Made by a program: the position numbers and the translations under genes
Shown: piece by piece, positions 35,857 to 46,840 of the stretch
Layout: each line of letters opens with the position of its first letter
How positions within the stretch are numbered: the first letter of the stretch is position 1
The notes under the pieces: generated by a model
Databases searched by the model: none
Told to the model about the DNA's origin: nothing
Seen by the model: only the letters and a program-made list of their open reading frames with translations
Source of the DNA: Pseudoalteromonas luteoviolacea
GTDB lineage: Bacteria; Pseudomonadota; Gammaproteobacteria; Enterobacterales; Alteromonadaceae
Length of the DNA stretch: 64,000 nt
Direction: 5' to 3'
Assembly (NCBI RefSeq): GCF_000814765.1
Contig: NZ_JWIC01000005.1
Span: 620,001 to 684,000 of the forward strand

Positions 35857-36009
35857 AATGTTTTATCCCAATTAGCTTTTTGTACGTCGCTTTGTTGTTA
35901 TTTACTTAATGCAGAGATTGATAGCAAAACTGCAAAAATAAATTCATTTGACGTTAATTTTGTTGTCACCCGCCATATTAGCGCTGTGACTTGGCTAGTC
36001 ACAACTTTA

Positions 36010-36025
36010 TGCATACGTATTCAAA
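36010..36025. promoter_or_regulatory. LacI-type operator of the TonB receptor gene
   Basis: TGCATACGTATTCAAA shares GCATACGTATTCAAA with the amylase-operon site at 31378, a 15-base identity across about 4.6 kb. It lies 154 bases upstream of the receptor ATG. Confidence 0.75.
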
Positions 36026-36368
36026 GAAAGGTGAGCAGGCATGAACTTCAAAAAAGTCGTCTTTAAATACTTCTAACTTCATGCTTTTATTAACTTTATT
36101 TAATTTGCAAGCAAAATTAACAATTTAAGCAATGCATTTAAGTATATTTTACAAGCAAGTAACTCAATCGCTTAACAAGCAGATTATGACATAAAAATCG
36201 GCAGATAGATGTGTGCTAAAAACGTTAACGTAAAATTGGTATTACCAATTTAAATATTCCAAGCACTTATAAAACCTGATCCCTGATATATTTCACTATA
36301 AATTGGTAAAGATGATTTAGTAAACCTTCAATAGTCAAAGATCTGTCAAAATTTCATAATATTTTAAA

Positions 36369-36382
36369 TGCATACGTATGCA
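36369..36382. promoter_or_regulatory. LacI-type operator of the alpha-glucosidase gene
   Basis: TGCATACGTATGCA is a perfect 14-bp palindrome with a central CG, the best of the three sites. It lies 131 bases upstream of the chosen ATG at 36513. Confidence 0.8.
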
Positions 36383-36512
36383 GTTTTTTTACTCAAATGC
36401 ATGCATGCCGTATGCTTTTCGACAATATTAACGACCAGAACCACTTTATACTTTTAGCTGGCTTAGTTCGCTTTAAGAAGTGGCTTCACTGCACAAAGCT
36501 GGAGAATCGTGC

Positions 36513-38135
36513 ATGGCGCAAAATGAATGGTGGAAAGGTGCGGTAATCTATCAGGTTTACCCACGCAGTTTTAAAGACACCAAAGGTGATGGTATTGGTG
36601 ACCTTAATGGCATCATTGAACGTCTTGACTACATAAAGTCATTAGGCGTTGATGCGATTTGGATATCCCCATTTTTTAAATCGCCGATGAAAGACTTTGG
36701 ATACGATATCAGTGACTATCGAGATATTGATCCCATGTTTGGTAATATTGAAGACTTTGATAACTTGATTGCTCAAGCACATCAGCGTGATATCAAAATT
36801 ATTATTGATCAGGTTCTCAGTCACACTTCCAATGAGCACCCATGGTTTGTAGAAAGCCGTCAAGATAAAAACAACGAAAAATCTGACTGGTACGTGTGGG
36901 CTGATGCTAAACCTGATGGCAGTCCTCCAAATAACTGGTTATCTATTTTTGGCGGCGTTGCGTGGCAATGGGAACCGAGAAGATGTCAGTACTATTTACA
37001 CAACTTCTTAACTGAACAACCTGATTTAAACTTCCACAACCCGCAAGTTCGTCAAGCGGTATTAGACAACGTCAAATTCTGGCTAGACAAAGGTGTGGAC
37101 GGTTTCCGCTTGGATGCGATTAACTTCTGTTTCCATGATAGTGAACTGAAGGACAACCCTGCTAAGCCAAAAGAGTTGAGACAAGGTCGAGGGTTTAGCG
37201 AAGACAACCCTTACGCGTTCCAGTACCACTATTACAATAACACGCAACCGGAAAACTTGGATTTTATGGCTGAGATCCGTGCCTTGCTTAACGAGTATCC
37301 GGGCACGGTTAGTTTGGGGGAAATTTCATCAGAAGATTCTCTTAAAACCATGGCAGAATATACTTCCGGTGGTGACAAACTGCATATGGGGTACAGTTTC
37401 GAACTACTGACCAATGACTACAGCGCTGAATATATTCGCGAAACGGTATCACGCCTTGAATCTGTAATGACCGAAGGCTGGCCATGTTGGGCATTTAGCA
37501 ACCATGACGTTGAACGCGTCGCCAGCCGCTGGTCTAAAGACGGCCAAACAGTGAACCCTCAGCAAGTGAAAATGCTCACTGCTTTACTTGGATCATTGCG
37601 TGGCAGCGTTTGTATGTATCAGGGTGAAGAATTAGGGCTTGGTGAAGCACTGGTTGCATTTGAAGATCTTCAAGACCCATACGGCATAACATTCTGGCCA
37701 AACTTTAAAGGCAGAGATGGCTGTCGCACTCCCATGCCATGGTCTACGGAACAAGCACATGCTGGCTTTACACAAGGTAAGCCGTGGTTGCCTGTTGCTA
37801 ATGCACATGCACACACTGCGGTAGATATACAAGAGCAAGATGATGATTCTATCTTGGCACAATATCGCGCATTTTTAGCTTGGAGAAAGTCACGCCCAGA
37901 GCTAGTTACAGGTGATATTGAATTTATACCGACTAAAGAGCCGATTTTAGCCTTTTATAGAACACTAGAAGACAAGAAGTTGCTTTGTGTATTCAATTTG
38001 ACGGAACAAACTTCGGAATTTGTGGTCGAACAAAGCATAAAGGTTTCCATGGATGAACTGGCCCACCATACCGGTGAGCTACAAGCAGGTATAGTAACCC
38101 TGCCCGGTTACGGCTGCTATTTTGCATCTATATAA
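36513..38135 (+). CDS. Alpha-glucosidase (GH13), cytoplasmic
   Basis: About 540 residues from the ATG at 36513, which has GGAGA upstream; the GTG at 36480 is rejected. There is no signal peptide. 'WWKGAVIYQVYPRSFKD' at the start is typical of GH13 oligo-alpha-glucosidases. The nucleophile is Asp201 in 'GFRLDAIN', the acid/base Glu270 in 'SLGEISS', and the third carboxylate Asp332 in 'FSNHDVER'. 'IIDQVLSHTSNEHPWF' near residue 97 is the first conserved region. It should hydrolyse imported maltose and maltodextrins to glucose. It is divergent from the receptor gene and under the strongest operator. Confidence 0.94.
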   Translation: MAQNEWWKGAVIYQVYPRSFKDTKGDGIGDLNGIIERLDYIKSLGVDAIWISPFFKSPMKDFGYDISDYRDIDPMFGNIEDFDNLIAQAHQRDIKIIIDQVLSHTSNEHPWFVESRQDKNNEKSDWYVWADAKPDGSPPNNWLSIFGGVAWQWEPRRCQYYLHNFLTEQPDLNFHNPQVRQAVLDNVKFWLDKGVDGFRLDAINFCFHDSELKDNPAKPKELRQGRGFSEDNPYAFQYHYYNNTQPENLDFMAEIRALLNEYPGTVSLGEISSEDSLKTMAEYTSGGDKLHMGYSFELLTNDYSAEYIRETVSRLESVMTEGWPCWAFSNHDVERVASRWSKDGQTVNPQQVKMLTALLGSLRGSVCMYQGEELGLGEALVAFEDLQDPYGITFWPNFKGRDGCRTPMPWSTEQAHAGFTQGKPWLPVANAHAHTAVDIQEQDDDSILAQYRAFLAWRKSRPELVTGDIEFIPTKEPILAFYRTLEDKKLLCVFNLTEQTSEFVVEQSIKVSMDELAHHTGELQAGIVTLPGYGCYFASI

Positions 38136-38149
38136 CACAGATGACCCCT

Positions 38150-38170
38150 AAAGCCCCTTCATGGGGCTTT
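38150..38170. terminator. Convergent terminator hairpin
   Basis: AAAGCCCC (38150-38157) pairs with GGGGCTTT (38163-38170) between the alpha-glucosidase gene and the stop of the EAL gene at 38172. The T runs are short. Confidence 0.65.
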
Positions 38171-38171
38171 C

Positions 38172-39761
38172 TCAACCCCTGAACAGTTTTTTCAAAGCGC
38201 CAGCTCTTAGGGCCTTATGGTAATACCAACCTTGATGCACATTCACACCACGCGCACTTAAATAATTAGCTTGTAATTGCGTTTCAACACCTTCAGCTAT
38301 CAACTTTTTGCCCAGCTTGTCGGCCATTTCTATCACCGCATTTAAAACCGGAGATTGCAAATTAGCTAAACCAATGGAGGCAACGAAGCTTTGATCTATT
38401 TTAAGCAGGTCAATTGGAAAACTCTGCAAGTACTGTAAACCACAATAGCCCGTACCAAAATCATCTATCGCAATTTCAACGCCTAACTCACCCAACCGTT
38501 GCAAGACCGACTTAATTTTTGTTTCGGATAGTACATCACGCTCAGTGAGCTCTATGGTTAAGTTATGAAATACGGACTTAGCTTCACACAACTTTTTTAT
38601 GTAACTCGGGCAGCCTAGCAAATAACCATTCACGTTAAATGACACTTTAAAATCAGGGTTAGTAACTAAAACAGACCTCAAATCAGATATCGCTTTGTCA
38701 ATTTGATACAATGACATCTCTAATATCGTGCCATCTCGTTCTGCTTCTGGCACAAAATAGGTTGGTCCCAACTCCCCTTCAATAGGATGCATCCAACGGA
38801 TCAACACTTCAACACCGACGACAGTTTGTTGCTGTGCATCTACCAAAGGTTGATAGACATTAAATAACTCCTGACGAGTCAGCGCACTCAATAACAATGC
38901 CCGGCTGCTGAACACACGTTTATCATAATGATTCAATATCAAAACCAACCCAAGCCAAGACAACACATACATAAAACACAAGGCCATTAACCAGATTGGG
39001 CTCGGTAACCCTAAAAATCGAGCATTTTTAGCCACGATAATAGATAACTGCGGAACACTTTGAAAAGGTTTCATATACAGAAACTTACGACTCTGATCAT
39101 CAAACAGCTTCTCTAATTCAGTGCTTTGAGACAAAGGAAACAATGCATGCCCGAGTGGTAAACTATACTCACCTTGCAAAAATATAGGTACACCGGTCTC
39201 ACTATCGACGATTGTAATGTAATCAAGTTCAGGATATTTGCTTAAATGGATCATATCGTTGATCCAATCGGTCGGTAATAATGCATTCACTTCATAGCCA
39301 TCATGGCGAGTTCTGGCCAACACAAATGCGGACACTTGCAAAAACTCAGAGATAATAGGACCGTGATACCTAAGCCCTCTCTTTTTAGGTGGCTCACTGA
39401 TAAACAGAGGTGAAGACAGTAATCCGAACGAATTACACACTAACTCACCAGCGGGGTTAACTATGCCTATTTCACTCACCGCTGGATGTTTAAAAACAAA
39501 TTGTCTCATTTTCGCAATAGCGGAATCTGAACATTGAACGTCTATGCTGTCAGCATGATGTAAAAAACTGTCCACACTATTTAATTGAGTGCCAAACTCA
39601 ATCATCACTCGCTCAGCCATCGCCCTAACGGATGCCTTATTAGACTCAGCATGTTGGATATAGATAAAAATAGAAAGGAGACCAAAAAGAAATGAGCAGA
39701 TCAGCCAAGAAACAACAATATTCTTAAAGTGATTAGTCCAAGCGGATACTCTCTGACTCAA
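38172..39761 (-). CDS. CSS-motif EAL-domain c-di-GMP phosphodiesterase
   Basis: A 529-residue membrane protein. A helix at about 17-35 and another at about 240-262 enclose a periplasmic CSS-motif domain, with Cys in 'VQCSDSA' near residue 75 and in 'LVCNSFG' near residue 108. The EAL domain (about 280-525) has EVL in place of EAL, which is common, plus 'FNVNG', 'LTIELTERD', 'IDDFGTGY', 'LKIDQSFV' and 'IAEGVET', so the catalytic set looks complete. Such proteins degrade c-di-GMP under thiol-redox control of the periplasmic domain. The start is a TTG at 39761 with GGAAA upstream; no ATG fits. Confidence 0.9.
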   Translation of the reverse strand: MSQRVSAWTNHFKNIVVSWLICSFLFGLLSIFIYIQHAESNKASVRAMAERVMIEFGTQLNSVDSFLHHADSIDVQCSDSAIAKMRQFVFKHPAVSEIGIVNPAGELVCNSFGLLSSPLFISEPPKKRGLRYHGPIISEFLQVSAFVLARTRHDGYEVNALLPTDWINDMIHLSKYPELDYITIVDSETGVPIFLQGEYSLPLGHALFPLSQSTELEKLFDDQSRKFLYMKPFQSVPQLSIIVAKNARFLGLPSPIWLMALCFMYVLSWLGLVLILNHYDKRVFSSRALLLSALTRQELFNVYQPLVDAQQQTVVGVEVLIRWMHPIEGELGPTYFVPEAERDGTILEMSLYQIDKAISDLRSVLVTNPDFKVSFNVNGYLLGCPSYIKKLCEAKSVFHNLTIELTERDVLSETKIKSVLQRLGELGVEIAIDDFGTGYCGLQYLQSFPIDLLKIDQSFVASIGLANLQSPVLNAVIEMADKLGKKLIAEGVETQLQANYLSARGVNVHQGWYYHKALRAGALKKLFRG

Positions 39762-39823
39762 GTCAAATTTCCAAGATAAAATGAGTTAGCAAAGTCTAAT
39801 GCGTAAATATGACCGATATATGA

Positions 39824-39855
39824 CAAAGGGTTTACTCTTGCGAGTAAACCCTTTG
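39824..39855 (-). terminator. Long hairpin after ihfA
   Basis: CAAAGGGTTTACTC (39824-39837) and GAGTAAACCCTTTG (39842-39855) form a perfect 14-bp stem with a 4-base loop, 46 bases past the ihfA stop. There is no T run on the minus strand, so termination may need Rho or be partial. Confidence 0.65.
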
Positions 39856-39900
39856 AGGGAAAGCTGTAAAATCATTCTGGCAAAGTGCCAATAATTCAGC

Positions 39901-40200
39901 TTACAGGTTTTTGCTTGTGCCTACTTCAACACGAGTTTTTAACTTCTGACCTGGTCGAAAAGTTACAACGCGCCTTGCAGAAATAGGTATATCTTCTCCA
40001 GTTTTTGGGTTTCGACCTGGACGTTGTTTTTTATCACGTAGGTCAAAGTTGCCAAAGCCAGAAAGCTTAACCTGCTCTCCGTTTTCAAGCGCTGAGCGGA
40101 TTTCTTCAAAAAACGCTTCAACTAAGTCTTTGGCATCCTTTTTATTTATCCCCAGTTTTTCAAATAGGTGTTCAGCTATGTCGGCTTTAGTAAGCGCCAT
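39901..40200 (-). CDS. ihfA: Integration host factor alpha subunit
   Basis: A 99-residue DNA-bending protein, nearly identical to enterobacterial IhfA: '[17 protein letters not shown]', '[17 protein letters not shown]' and the DNA-intercalating arm '[18 protein letters not shown]'. With IhfB it forms a heterodimer that bends DNA at specific sites in replication, recombination and transcription. It starts 2 bases after pheT, the arrangement known from other gammaproteobacteria. Confidence 0.98.
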   Translation of the reverse strand: MALTKADIAEHLFEKLGINKKDAKDLVEAFFEEIRSALENGEQVKLSGFGNFDLRDKKQRPGRNPKTGEDIPISARRVVTFRPGQKLKTRVEVGTSKNL

Positions 40201-40202
40201 AT

Positions 40203-42590
40203 CTAGTCCCTCAACGATGCATTAAATTGTTTGGCCAATTCGGCCACGACTCTGTCTACTACTTCGTTGATATCTTTCTCTTCGAGCGTTTTATCAACGT
40301 TTTGTAGGGTTAGGGCAATGGCTAAACTCTTATAATCGGGTTCAATACCTTTGCCCTTATACACATCGAATAAGTTTAGGTCAACTAATTGATTTCCGCC
40401 AACTTTCTCAATGCTTTCTAAAATATCGCCTATTTTTACATCATCTGCAACTAAAATAGCAATATCTCTGCGATTTGATGGAAATTTTGAGATATTAACG
40501 GCTTCTGGTAGCTTTCTTTGTGAAATTGCATCCACTTCTACCTCAAATACAAACGCTGTGTCGTTCAATTCTAACGATTTTTGTAATTGAGGATGAATCG
40601 CACCGATAAATCCAACTTTAACGCCATCAGCATAAATTGCCGCTGATTGACCTGGATGTAAACCATCACTCGCTTCTGCTTTAAAGCTAAATCTAGCAGG
40701 GTCGTTGCAAACTGCAAGTAAAGCTTCAACATCACCTTTAATATCAAAGAAATCAGCCTTACGAGTTTCAATTCCCCAATGCTCATTATGCGTATTGCCA
40801 TATACAATACCGCCAATCACAGCACTTTGACGAACACCGTTTTCTGCATTCTCATCTTTGATGAACTTTAATCCATGCTCAAAGAAGCGAATACGTGATT
40901 GTTGACGATTCTGGTTGTATACCAAAGCGTTCACAAGACCCGGCATCAAACTCACACGCATTGCAGACATTTCAACCGAAATCGGGTGAGGCAACACTAG
41001 CGCATCGCTTTGTGGGTGCAGTAGCGCCTGCTTTTTAGGGTCTACGAAGCTGTAAGTGATCGCTTCTTGGTAGCCTCGTGCAACTAGCTCATTGCGGAAG
41101 CGAGAAACAGGTACAGACGCTTCTTGGTGATCTGTCATTTTTAATGCGGCAGTCGGTGCAACATTTGGAATGTTGTTGTAGCCGAAGACACGCGCAACTT
41201 CTTCGATAAGATCTTCTTCAATGCTGATATCAAAGCGGTAGCTTGGCACTTGTGCCTGCCACTGACCCGCATCAACCGATACCTCTAGACCAAGACGAGT
41301 CAAAATATCTGTCACTTTAGCATCTTCAATGTGATAACCGATCACACGGTCTAAACGCTCACGACGAAGTGTTACTGATTTAGCCGCAGGTAAATCTGCT
41401 TCAGAAACAGCTTCAACAACTGGACCCGCTTCACCACCCACAATTTCAAGTAATAATGCAGTCGCACGCTCCATAGCATCACGCTGAAGCTTATGGTCTA
41501 CACCGCGCTCGTAACGGTGAGATGCATCAGTATGCAAGCCATAGCTACGCGCTTGACCGGCAATCGCGAGAGGGTTGAAGAATGCACTTTCAAGTAAGAT
41601 ATCTTGAGTACCTTCTTTAACACCAGATGCTTCACCACCAAAAATACCCGCCATTGCCAATGCTTTTTCGTGGTCAGCAATCAGTAGTGTTGATGTATTA
41701 AGCTTAGCGGTATTGCCATCTAGCAATACTAACTCTTCATCTTGCTGTGCTTTACGTACTTTGATGCCACCTGAGATAGCAGCGAGGTCAAATGCGTGCA
41801 TCGGATGACCTAGCTCAAGTAATACATAGTTAGTTACGTCGACAACAGGATCGATTGAGCGAATACCTGAGCGGCGCAGTTTTTCGACCATCCACAGTGG
41901 CGACTCAGCATCAAGGTTAATGCCCTTGATAACTCGGCCTAAATAACGAGGACACGCGTCGCTATCTACTAGCTCAATGTCAATCTTGTCATCAATGGTT
42001 GGCTCAACTGTATCGATAGCAACTTCAGTTACATCTAGAGCGTTTAATACACCCACTTCACGTGCAAGGCCTTTAATGCCTAGACAGTCACTGCGGTTAG
42101 CTGTTAAGTCAACATCGATAGTAACATCGTCTAATTGGAAATATTCACGAATGTTCTGACCAATTGTTGCATCTGCTGGTAATTCTAAAATACCGTCAGA
42201 ACTTTCCGCCATACCAAGCTCTTCAAACGCACATAGCATGCCGTGAGAAGGCTGACCACGTAGTTTTGCTTTTTTAATTTTAAAGCCACCAGGTAAAACA
42301 GCGCCAACTTTAGCAACCGCAACCTTTAGGCCTGCACGGCAGTTTGCCGCGCCACATACGATGTCGAGTAATTCTTCTTCACCAACGTTTACTTTTGTCA
42401 CGCGAAGCTTGTCAGCATCTGGGTGCTGGCCGCACTCAACAACTTCACCAATGACCACACCATCAAAATCACCAGCAACCGGATCTACACCATCTACTTC
42501 TAAACCTGCCATAGAAAGCTGTTCAGAAAGAGCATCCGTATCAATCGCAGGATTTACCCACTCTCTTAGCCACTTTTCACTAAATTTCAT
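40203..42590 (-). CDS. pheT: Phenylalanyl-tRNA synthetase beta subunit
   Basis: A 795-residue subunit with the usual order: N-terminal tRNA-binding domain (about 40-150, '[18 protein letters not shown]'), B3/B4 editing domain (about 210-370), B5 domain (about 400-470), the catalytic-like core, and a C-terminal anticodon-binding FDX-ACB domain (about 700-795, '[14 protein letters not shown]'). With PheS it forms the heterotetramer that charges tRNA-Phe. It is 13 bases from pheS and 2 from ihfA. Confidence 0.98.
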   Translation of the reverse strand: MKFSEKWLREWVNPAIDTDALSEQLSMAGLEVDGVDPVAGDFDGVVIGEVVECGQHPDADKLRVTKVNVGEEELLDIVCGAANCRAGLKVAVAKVGAVLPGGFKIKKAKLRGQPSHGMLCAFEELGMAESSDGILELPADATIGQNIREYFQLDDVTIDVDLTANRSDCLGIKGLAREVGVLNALDVTEVAIDTVEPTIDDKIDIELVDSDACPRYLGRVIKGINLDAESPLWMVEKLRRSGIRSIDPVVDVTNYVLLELGHPMHAFDLAAISGGIKVRKAQQDEELVLLDGNTAKLNTSTLLIADHEKALAMAGIFGGEASGVKEGTQDILLESAFFNPLAIAGQARSYGLHTDASHRYERGVDHKLQRDAMERATALLLEIVGGEAGPVVEAVSEADLPAAKSVTLRRERLDRVIGYHIEDAKVTDILTRLGLEVSVDAGQWQAQVPSYRFDISIEEDLIEEVARVFGYNNIPNVAPTAALKMTDHQEASVPVSRFRNELVARGYQEAITYSFVDPKKQALLHPQSDALVLPHPISVEMSAMRVSLMPGLVNALVYNQNRQQSRIRFFEHGLKFIKDENAENGVRQSAVIGGIVYGNTHNEHWGIETRKADFFDIKGDVEALLAVCNDPARFSFKAEASDGLHPGQSAAIYADGVKVGFIGAIHPQLQKSLELNDTAFVFEVEVDAISQRKLPEAVNISKFPSNRRDIAILVADDVKIGDILESIEKVGGNQLVDLNLFDVYKGKGIEPDYKSLAIALTLQNVDKTLEEKDINEVVDRVVAELAKQFNASLRD

Positions 42591-42603
42591 TTTTGGTTCG
42601 CTC

Positions 42604-43664
<1,061 letters not shown>

Positions 43665-43668
43665 AAAT

Positions 43669-44373
43669 TCACAGCTTTAACGTTGCTTTTATAAAAGGAA
43701 TGGTAAGTTTTCGCTGTGCAGCCATGGATGCGTGGTCTAACTTATCCAAAACATCCAATAATGCCCGCATATCTCGGCTCAATCGAGTGAGTAAAAATCG
43801 GGCACATTCATCACTTAATTCGAGTCCACGCATGTGCGCACGTTTCACCAATGCTTCAGCTTTGTCATCATCACTCATTGAGCGAATTTGAAAAGTCGTG
43901 CCCCATGCTAAACGTGACTCTAAGTCGGGCAGCTCGATATTGAGCATGTTAGGTAAGAGATCAGCGGTCATCACTAAACACTTACCTGCTTCGTTAAAGC
44001 GATTAAAAAAGTTAAAAAGTGCTTTTTCCATTGCGTCATTGCCAGCAACTAAATGCACATCATCAATGCACACTACGTCCAGTGCATCCAGCCCCTCTAA
44101 CACATCTGGGCCGAACTTAATCACTTCACGAAGTGAGAGTAAAATCGTTGATAGGCCGAGTTCTTGCGCATGAATACACGTTGCATACAACAAGTGAGAC
44201 TTACCGGAGTCTGCCAAGCCACATAAATAAGTAAATTGAAAATCGGACTGGATATCACTTAACGCTTTTTTTAAGTGCGTCACTTCAAGTGATTTTTCAC
44301 CGCCAAAGTAAGACGTGAACGTCTCGTCATCTGGCAAAGTTACTGGTAAAGCCAACTGCATCGGATCTAACAT
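43669..44373 (-). CDS. hda: DnaA regulatory inactivator Hda
   Basis: A 234-residue DnaA-like AAA+ protein. The N-terminal clamp-binding motif 'MQLALPV' (5-11) lets it bind the DNA polymerase sliding clamp. The AAA+ part has a P-loop-like 'GLADSGKSHLLYA' near residue 51, Walker B 'DVVCIDDVHLV' near 100 and 'DLESRLAWGTTFQI' near 150. It promotes ATP hydrolysis by DnaA after initiation. It starts in a TAATG overlap with the DUF2066 gene, a pairing common in this group. Confidence 0.96.
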   Translation of the reverse strand: MLDPMQLALPVTLPDDETFTSYFGGEKSLEVTHLKKALSDIQSDFQFTYLCGLADSGKSHLLYATCIHAQELGLSTILLSLREVIKFGPDVLEGLDALDVVCIDDVHLVAGNDAMEKALFNFFNRFNEAGKCLVMTADLLPNMLNIELPDLESRLAWGTTFQIRSMSDDDKAEALVKRAHMRGLELSDECARFLLTRLSRDMRALLDVLDKLDHASMAAQRKLTIPFIKATLKL

Positions 44374-45431
44374 TATTGCTGCCCTACCCAGCTATACCTT
44401 AAGTTTTCAGAACTGACAACCTGATGAAAAGCCCGCGGATCCACGTAGACCTCGAAAGACTGTTCCAATTTCAGTGATTTTTGTAAATCTGACACAGAAG
44501 ATAAATGCTCTACTTCAAATTGAACTTGCTGTTTACTTCGATAAATAACATCAACGCTATTCACTGTACTGATGGTCAACAACTCTCTTTTTGCACGTTC
44601 AATTTTATCAAATGTTCTTAGCCCGTCGACCGTGATCACGGTACTATTCGTGGCATAAGATTTGGTCGGGTCAATAATATATTCACTGGCAAGCGCTGCC
44701 GACATATCATTGATCATAGAAATCAATAACTGCTGCTTGTCACCCACAAGTTGCACTGACTCGAACATCTCCGCATCCGTGTAACGCCAATCCAGTTGCC
44801 AACTGCTGGAGTTAGGTTGCTTGAATAGACGCCCTGTGATCACTCGCTCAGCATTATAACGGGCCGATGCGGCCTCCACAGGCTCGGAGAAATTCCCCCA
44901 TACTTCAGCAATGCCGACCTGCGAACGATCAATTAAATCCATCAATGGCACAACAACGGGGATCCCCCACTCCGCAGCCGTATCGTAAATTAATCGCTCT
45001 AACTGAGGGTAACTCTCTTGAGTCACAAAATCGCGCCTCAAGTTATCTTCAATCACTAACCAAATAGCAATCAGAGGGCGTCGGTTACCCCAAAGCCCAA
45101 AACCGCTCTCTCTCACCAAGTTTTCAACTTTCTCAGCTTCAAAGCGCACTCGTATCTTTAGCTCTTGGTTGGCATGCTCAATATATTCGTACTTAAGCAT
45201 ATAGTCTGATATACGTCTTTTACTTTTTTTGATCAATGGATGATCACTATGCCCAGCTTTCCCTGTGAGCTTCTTGATCACCTGATCCAACGCATCTTGA
45301 CTGGCTTTGGCTCGCGTGGCACGCGTTTTGTCATCAACCACAAGCGTTGCCTCGTATAGATCCGTCACTTCTATCGCAAACGCGGAGCTGCACATCCAAA
45401 ATAGACAGATAAAGAAGAGTTTTTGTGCCAT
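44373..45431 (-). CDS. DUF2066 periplasmic or membrane-associated protein
   Basis: About 352 residues from the ATG at 45431, which begins a clean signal peptide (MAQKLFFICLFWMCSSAFA). The longer open frame to 45572 would overlap the GGDEF gene and lacks a signal, so it is rejected. 'VTDLYEATLVVDDKTRATRAKASQDALDQVIKKLTGK' and 'FGLWGNRRPLIAIWLVIED' are typical of DUF2066, a family of unknown function that often precedes hda. Its stop overlaps the hda start by one base. Confidence 0.88.
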   Translation of the reverse strand: MAQKLFFICLFWMCSSAFAIEVTDLYEATLVVDDKTRATRAKASQDALDQVIKKLTGKAGHSDHPLIKKSKRRISDYMLKYEYIEHANQELKIRVRFEAEKVENLVRESGFGLWGNRRPLIAIWLVIEDNLRRDFVTQESYPQLERLIYDTAAEWGIPVVVPLMDLIDRSQVGIAEVWGNFSEPVEAASARYNAERVITGRLFKQPNSSSWQLDWRYTDAEMFESVQLVGDKQQLLISMINDMSAALASEYIIDPTKSYATNSTVITVDGLRTFDKIERAKRELLTISTVNSVDVIYRSKQQVQFEVEHLSSVSDLQKSLKLEQSFEVYVDPRAFHQVVSSENLRYSWVGQQ

Positions 45432-45504
45432 TCGCAACCATTTAATAAAAATAAAGTTTGATCCTAATGCAATCATACACGCTGGTAAAGCAATGGCGAT
45501 ACAT

Positions 45505-46692
45505 TTACTTGGCAAAATAAATTTGATTTTTTCCTTTTCCTTTCGCCTCATACAATGCCAGATCCGCATCATGGATCAAAGCTTGTGCGTCAAAAGATTG
45601 GTTAATCACAGAAGCAATACCAATGCTACAACCACATTGCACCTCTACCCCAGATTCTAACGTGATCGGCGATGACAAAGACTTCAGCATACGCTCAGCC
45701 AACTGACTTAATGATTGCTTGTCTATTTTTTCAGTTAACATCACGACAAATTCATCCCCACCCAAGCGACATACAAAGTCATAGCTTCTTAGAGTTTGAT
45801 TGAGTCGTTCACTCACCGTTTTAAGCACTAAGTCTCCACTTTGGTGACCGTGATTGTCATTGATGGGCTTAAAATCATCGAGATCAAGATACAGCACATA
45901 AACGAGGATATCTCCGCGTTGCGAGCGCGCAGATAATCGCTCTAGCTCCTTAAATAAGTATTTTCGATTGGCAAGCCCGGTCAAGCTATCATGCAGAGAA
46001 TCATGCTCAAGCTGTTGCTGAAGTGACTCTCGTACCTCTATTTCATGCTCAAGCTTCGTTAAGCTTTCTTTGAGTTCAGACGTCCGTTCTTGTACTTTGT
46101 GTTCCAGCTCTGTCTGGTAGCTTTGCAACGATTTATTTGCTTCAATTAAGGCTTGTTGATTATTAAATGCATCCAGCGCTGATGAGATGACATGGCTGAT
46201 GGTATACAAGACATCAACAATCATGCCTGAGTATTCGTTTTCTTTTCGATATGATTGAATAATGAACGCACCCAAGTGCTGGCTACGATTAACCAATGGG
46301 AAACATAGCCACTGCATGGGTACTGAGCCCAAAATATTTACTTCGCCCTTCTCAATTAACTGTTCGATATCATGCTGATTGAAATTACACACTTTATGTG
46401 ATTTAAGGGCAAAAGCTGTCAGTGAGTGCGAGATATCATCTAAAGATAAATTGTCTAACTCCTCCGCCTCAATATCGTCCTTAACATCATGAAAATACGG
46501 GAAAGATAAATTTCCATTTTCTTGATATAAGACCACATAAAAATTATCTGCATAAGTTACTTTTTGTAATATACAATGAATATCCAGTAAAAAGCGTTGA
46601 ATTGAATCTGATGTATTCAAACACGCTACTATATCCGTCATGCTATCAATCACATAGCCGCTGTCTACCGCCTCTACAGCTATTTTTTCCAT
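45505..46692 (-). CDS. GAF-GGDEF diguanylate cyclase
   Basis: A 395-residue cytoplasmic protein. A GAF-like sensor occupies about 15-175, a coiled coil about 180-225 ('VQERTSELKESLTKLEHEIEV') and a GGDEF domain about 230-393. The active site 'RLGGDEFVV' is intact, and 'RSYD' five residues ahead of it fits the inhibitory I-site (RxxD). It should make c-di-GMP with product inhibition. It is upstream of DUF2066 on the same strand with a 73-base gap, so a shared transcript is possible. It sits 5.7 kb from an EAL phosphodiesterase. Confidence 0.94.
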   Translation of the reverse strand: MEKIAVEAVDSGYVIDSMTDIVACLNTSDSIQRFLLDIHCILQKVTYADNFYVVLYQENGNLSFPYFHDVKDDIEAEELDNLSLDDISHSLTAFALKSHKVCNFNQHDIEQLIEKGEVNILGSVPMQWLCFPLVNRSQHLGAFIIQSYRKENEYSGMIVDVLYTISHVISSALDAFNNQQALIEANKSLQSYQTELEHKVQERTSELKESLTKLEHEIEVRESLQQQLEHDSLHDSLTGLANRKYLFKELERLSARSQRGDILVYVLYLDLDDFKPINDNHGHQSGDLVLKTVSERLNQTLRSYDFVCRLGGDEFVVMLTEKIDKQSLSQLAERMLKSLSSPITLESGVEVQCGCSIGIASVINQSFDAQALIHDADLALYEAKGKGKNQIYFAK

Positions 46693-46794
46693 TGCGTATC
46701 CCTCTGTAACTATTAACGCTGTTATCTAAGCTCAACTGCTTAAAGTTTAGACAAAACTATAACCTTTTGCAGTATTTGAAAAATGACATATTTA

Positions 46795-46814
46795 TGTAAA
46801 TATTGTAATTTACA
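46795..46814. promoter_or_regulatory. Inverted repeat ahead of the cytochrome operon
   Basis: TGTAAAT, 6 bases, ATTTACA forms a 7-6-7 inverted repeat, 26 bases upstream of the ATG at 46841. A third ATTTACA half-site follows at about 46819-46825. It lies in the 148-base divergent gap with the GGDEF gene. The regulator is unknown. Confidence 0.5.
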
Positions 46815-46840
46815 CTATATTTACAAAAATAATAATTATT

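Larger units (their letters stand above)
35857..36512. promoter_or_regulatory. Divergent control region between receptor and alpha-glucosidase genes
   Basis: About 650 AT-rich bases without a gene. It holds two LacI-type operators (listed separately) and a degenerate third with GCATGC and CGTATGC arms at 36398-36415. The middle (36050-36350) contains only AT-rich sequence in which I see no further motif; it would have room for two separate promoters and spacing for looping between operators 360 bases apart. Confidence 0.6.

Noticed and set aside
44373..45572. Longer start for the DUF2066 gene
   Set aside because: The extension has no signal peptide and overlaps the end of the GGDEF gene by 68 bases, while the ATG at 45431 gives a proper signal peptide.
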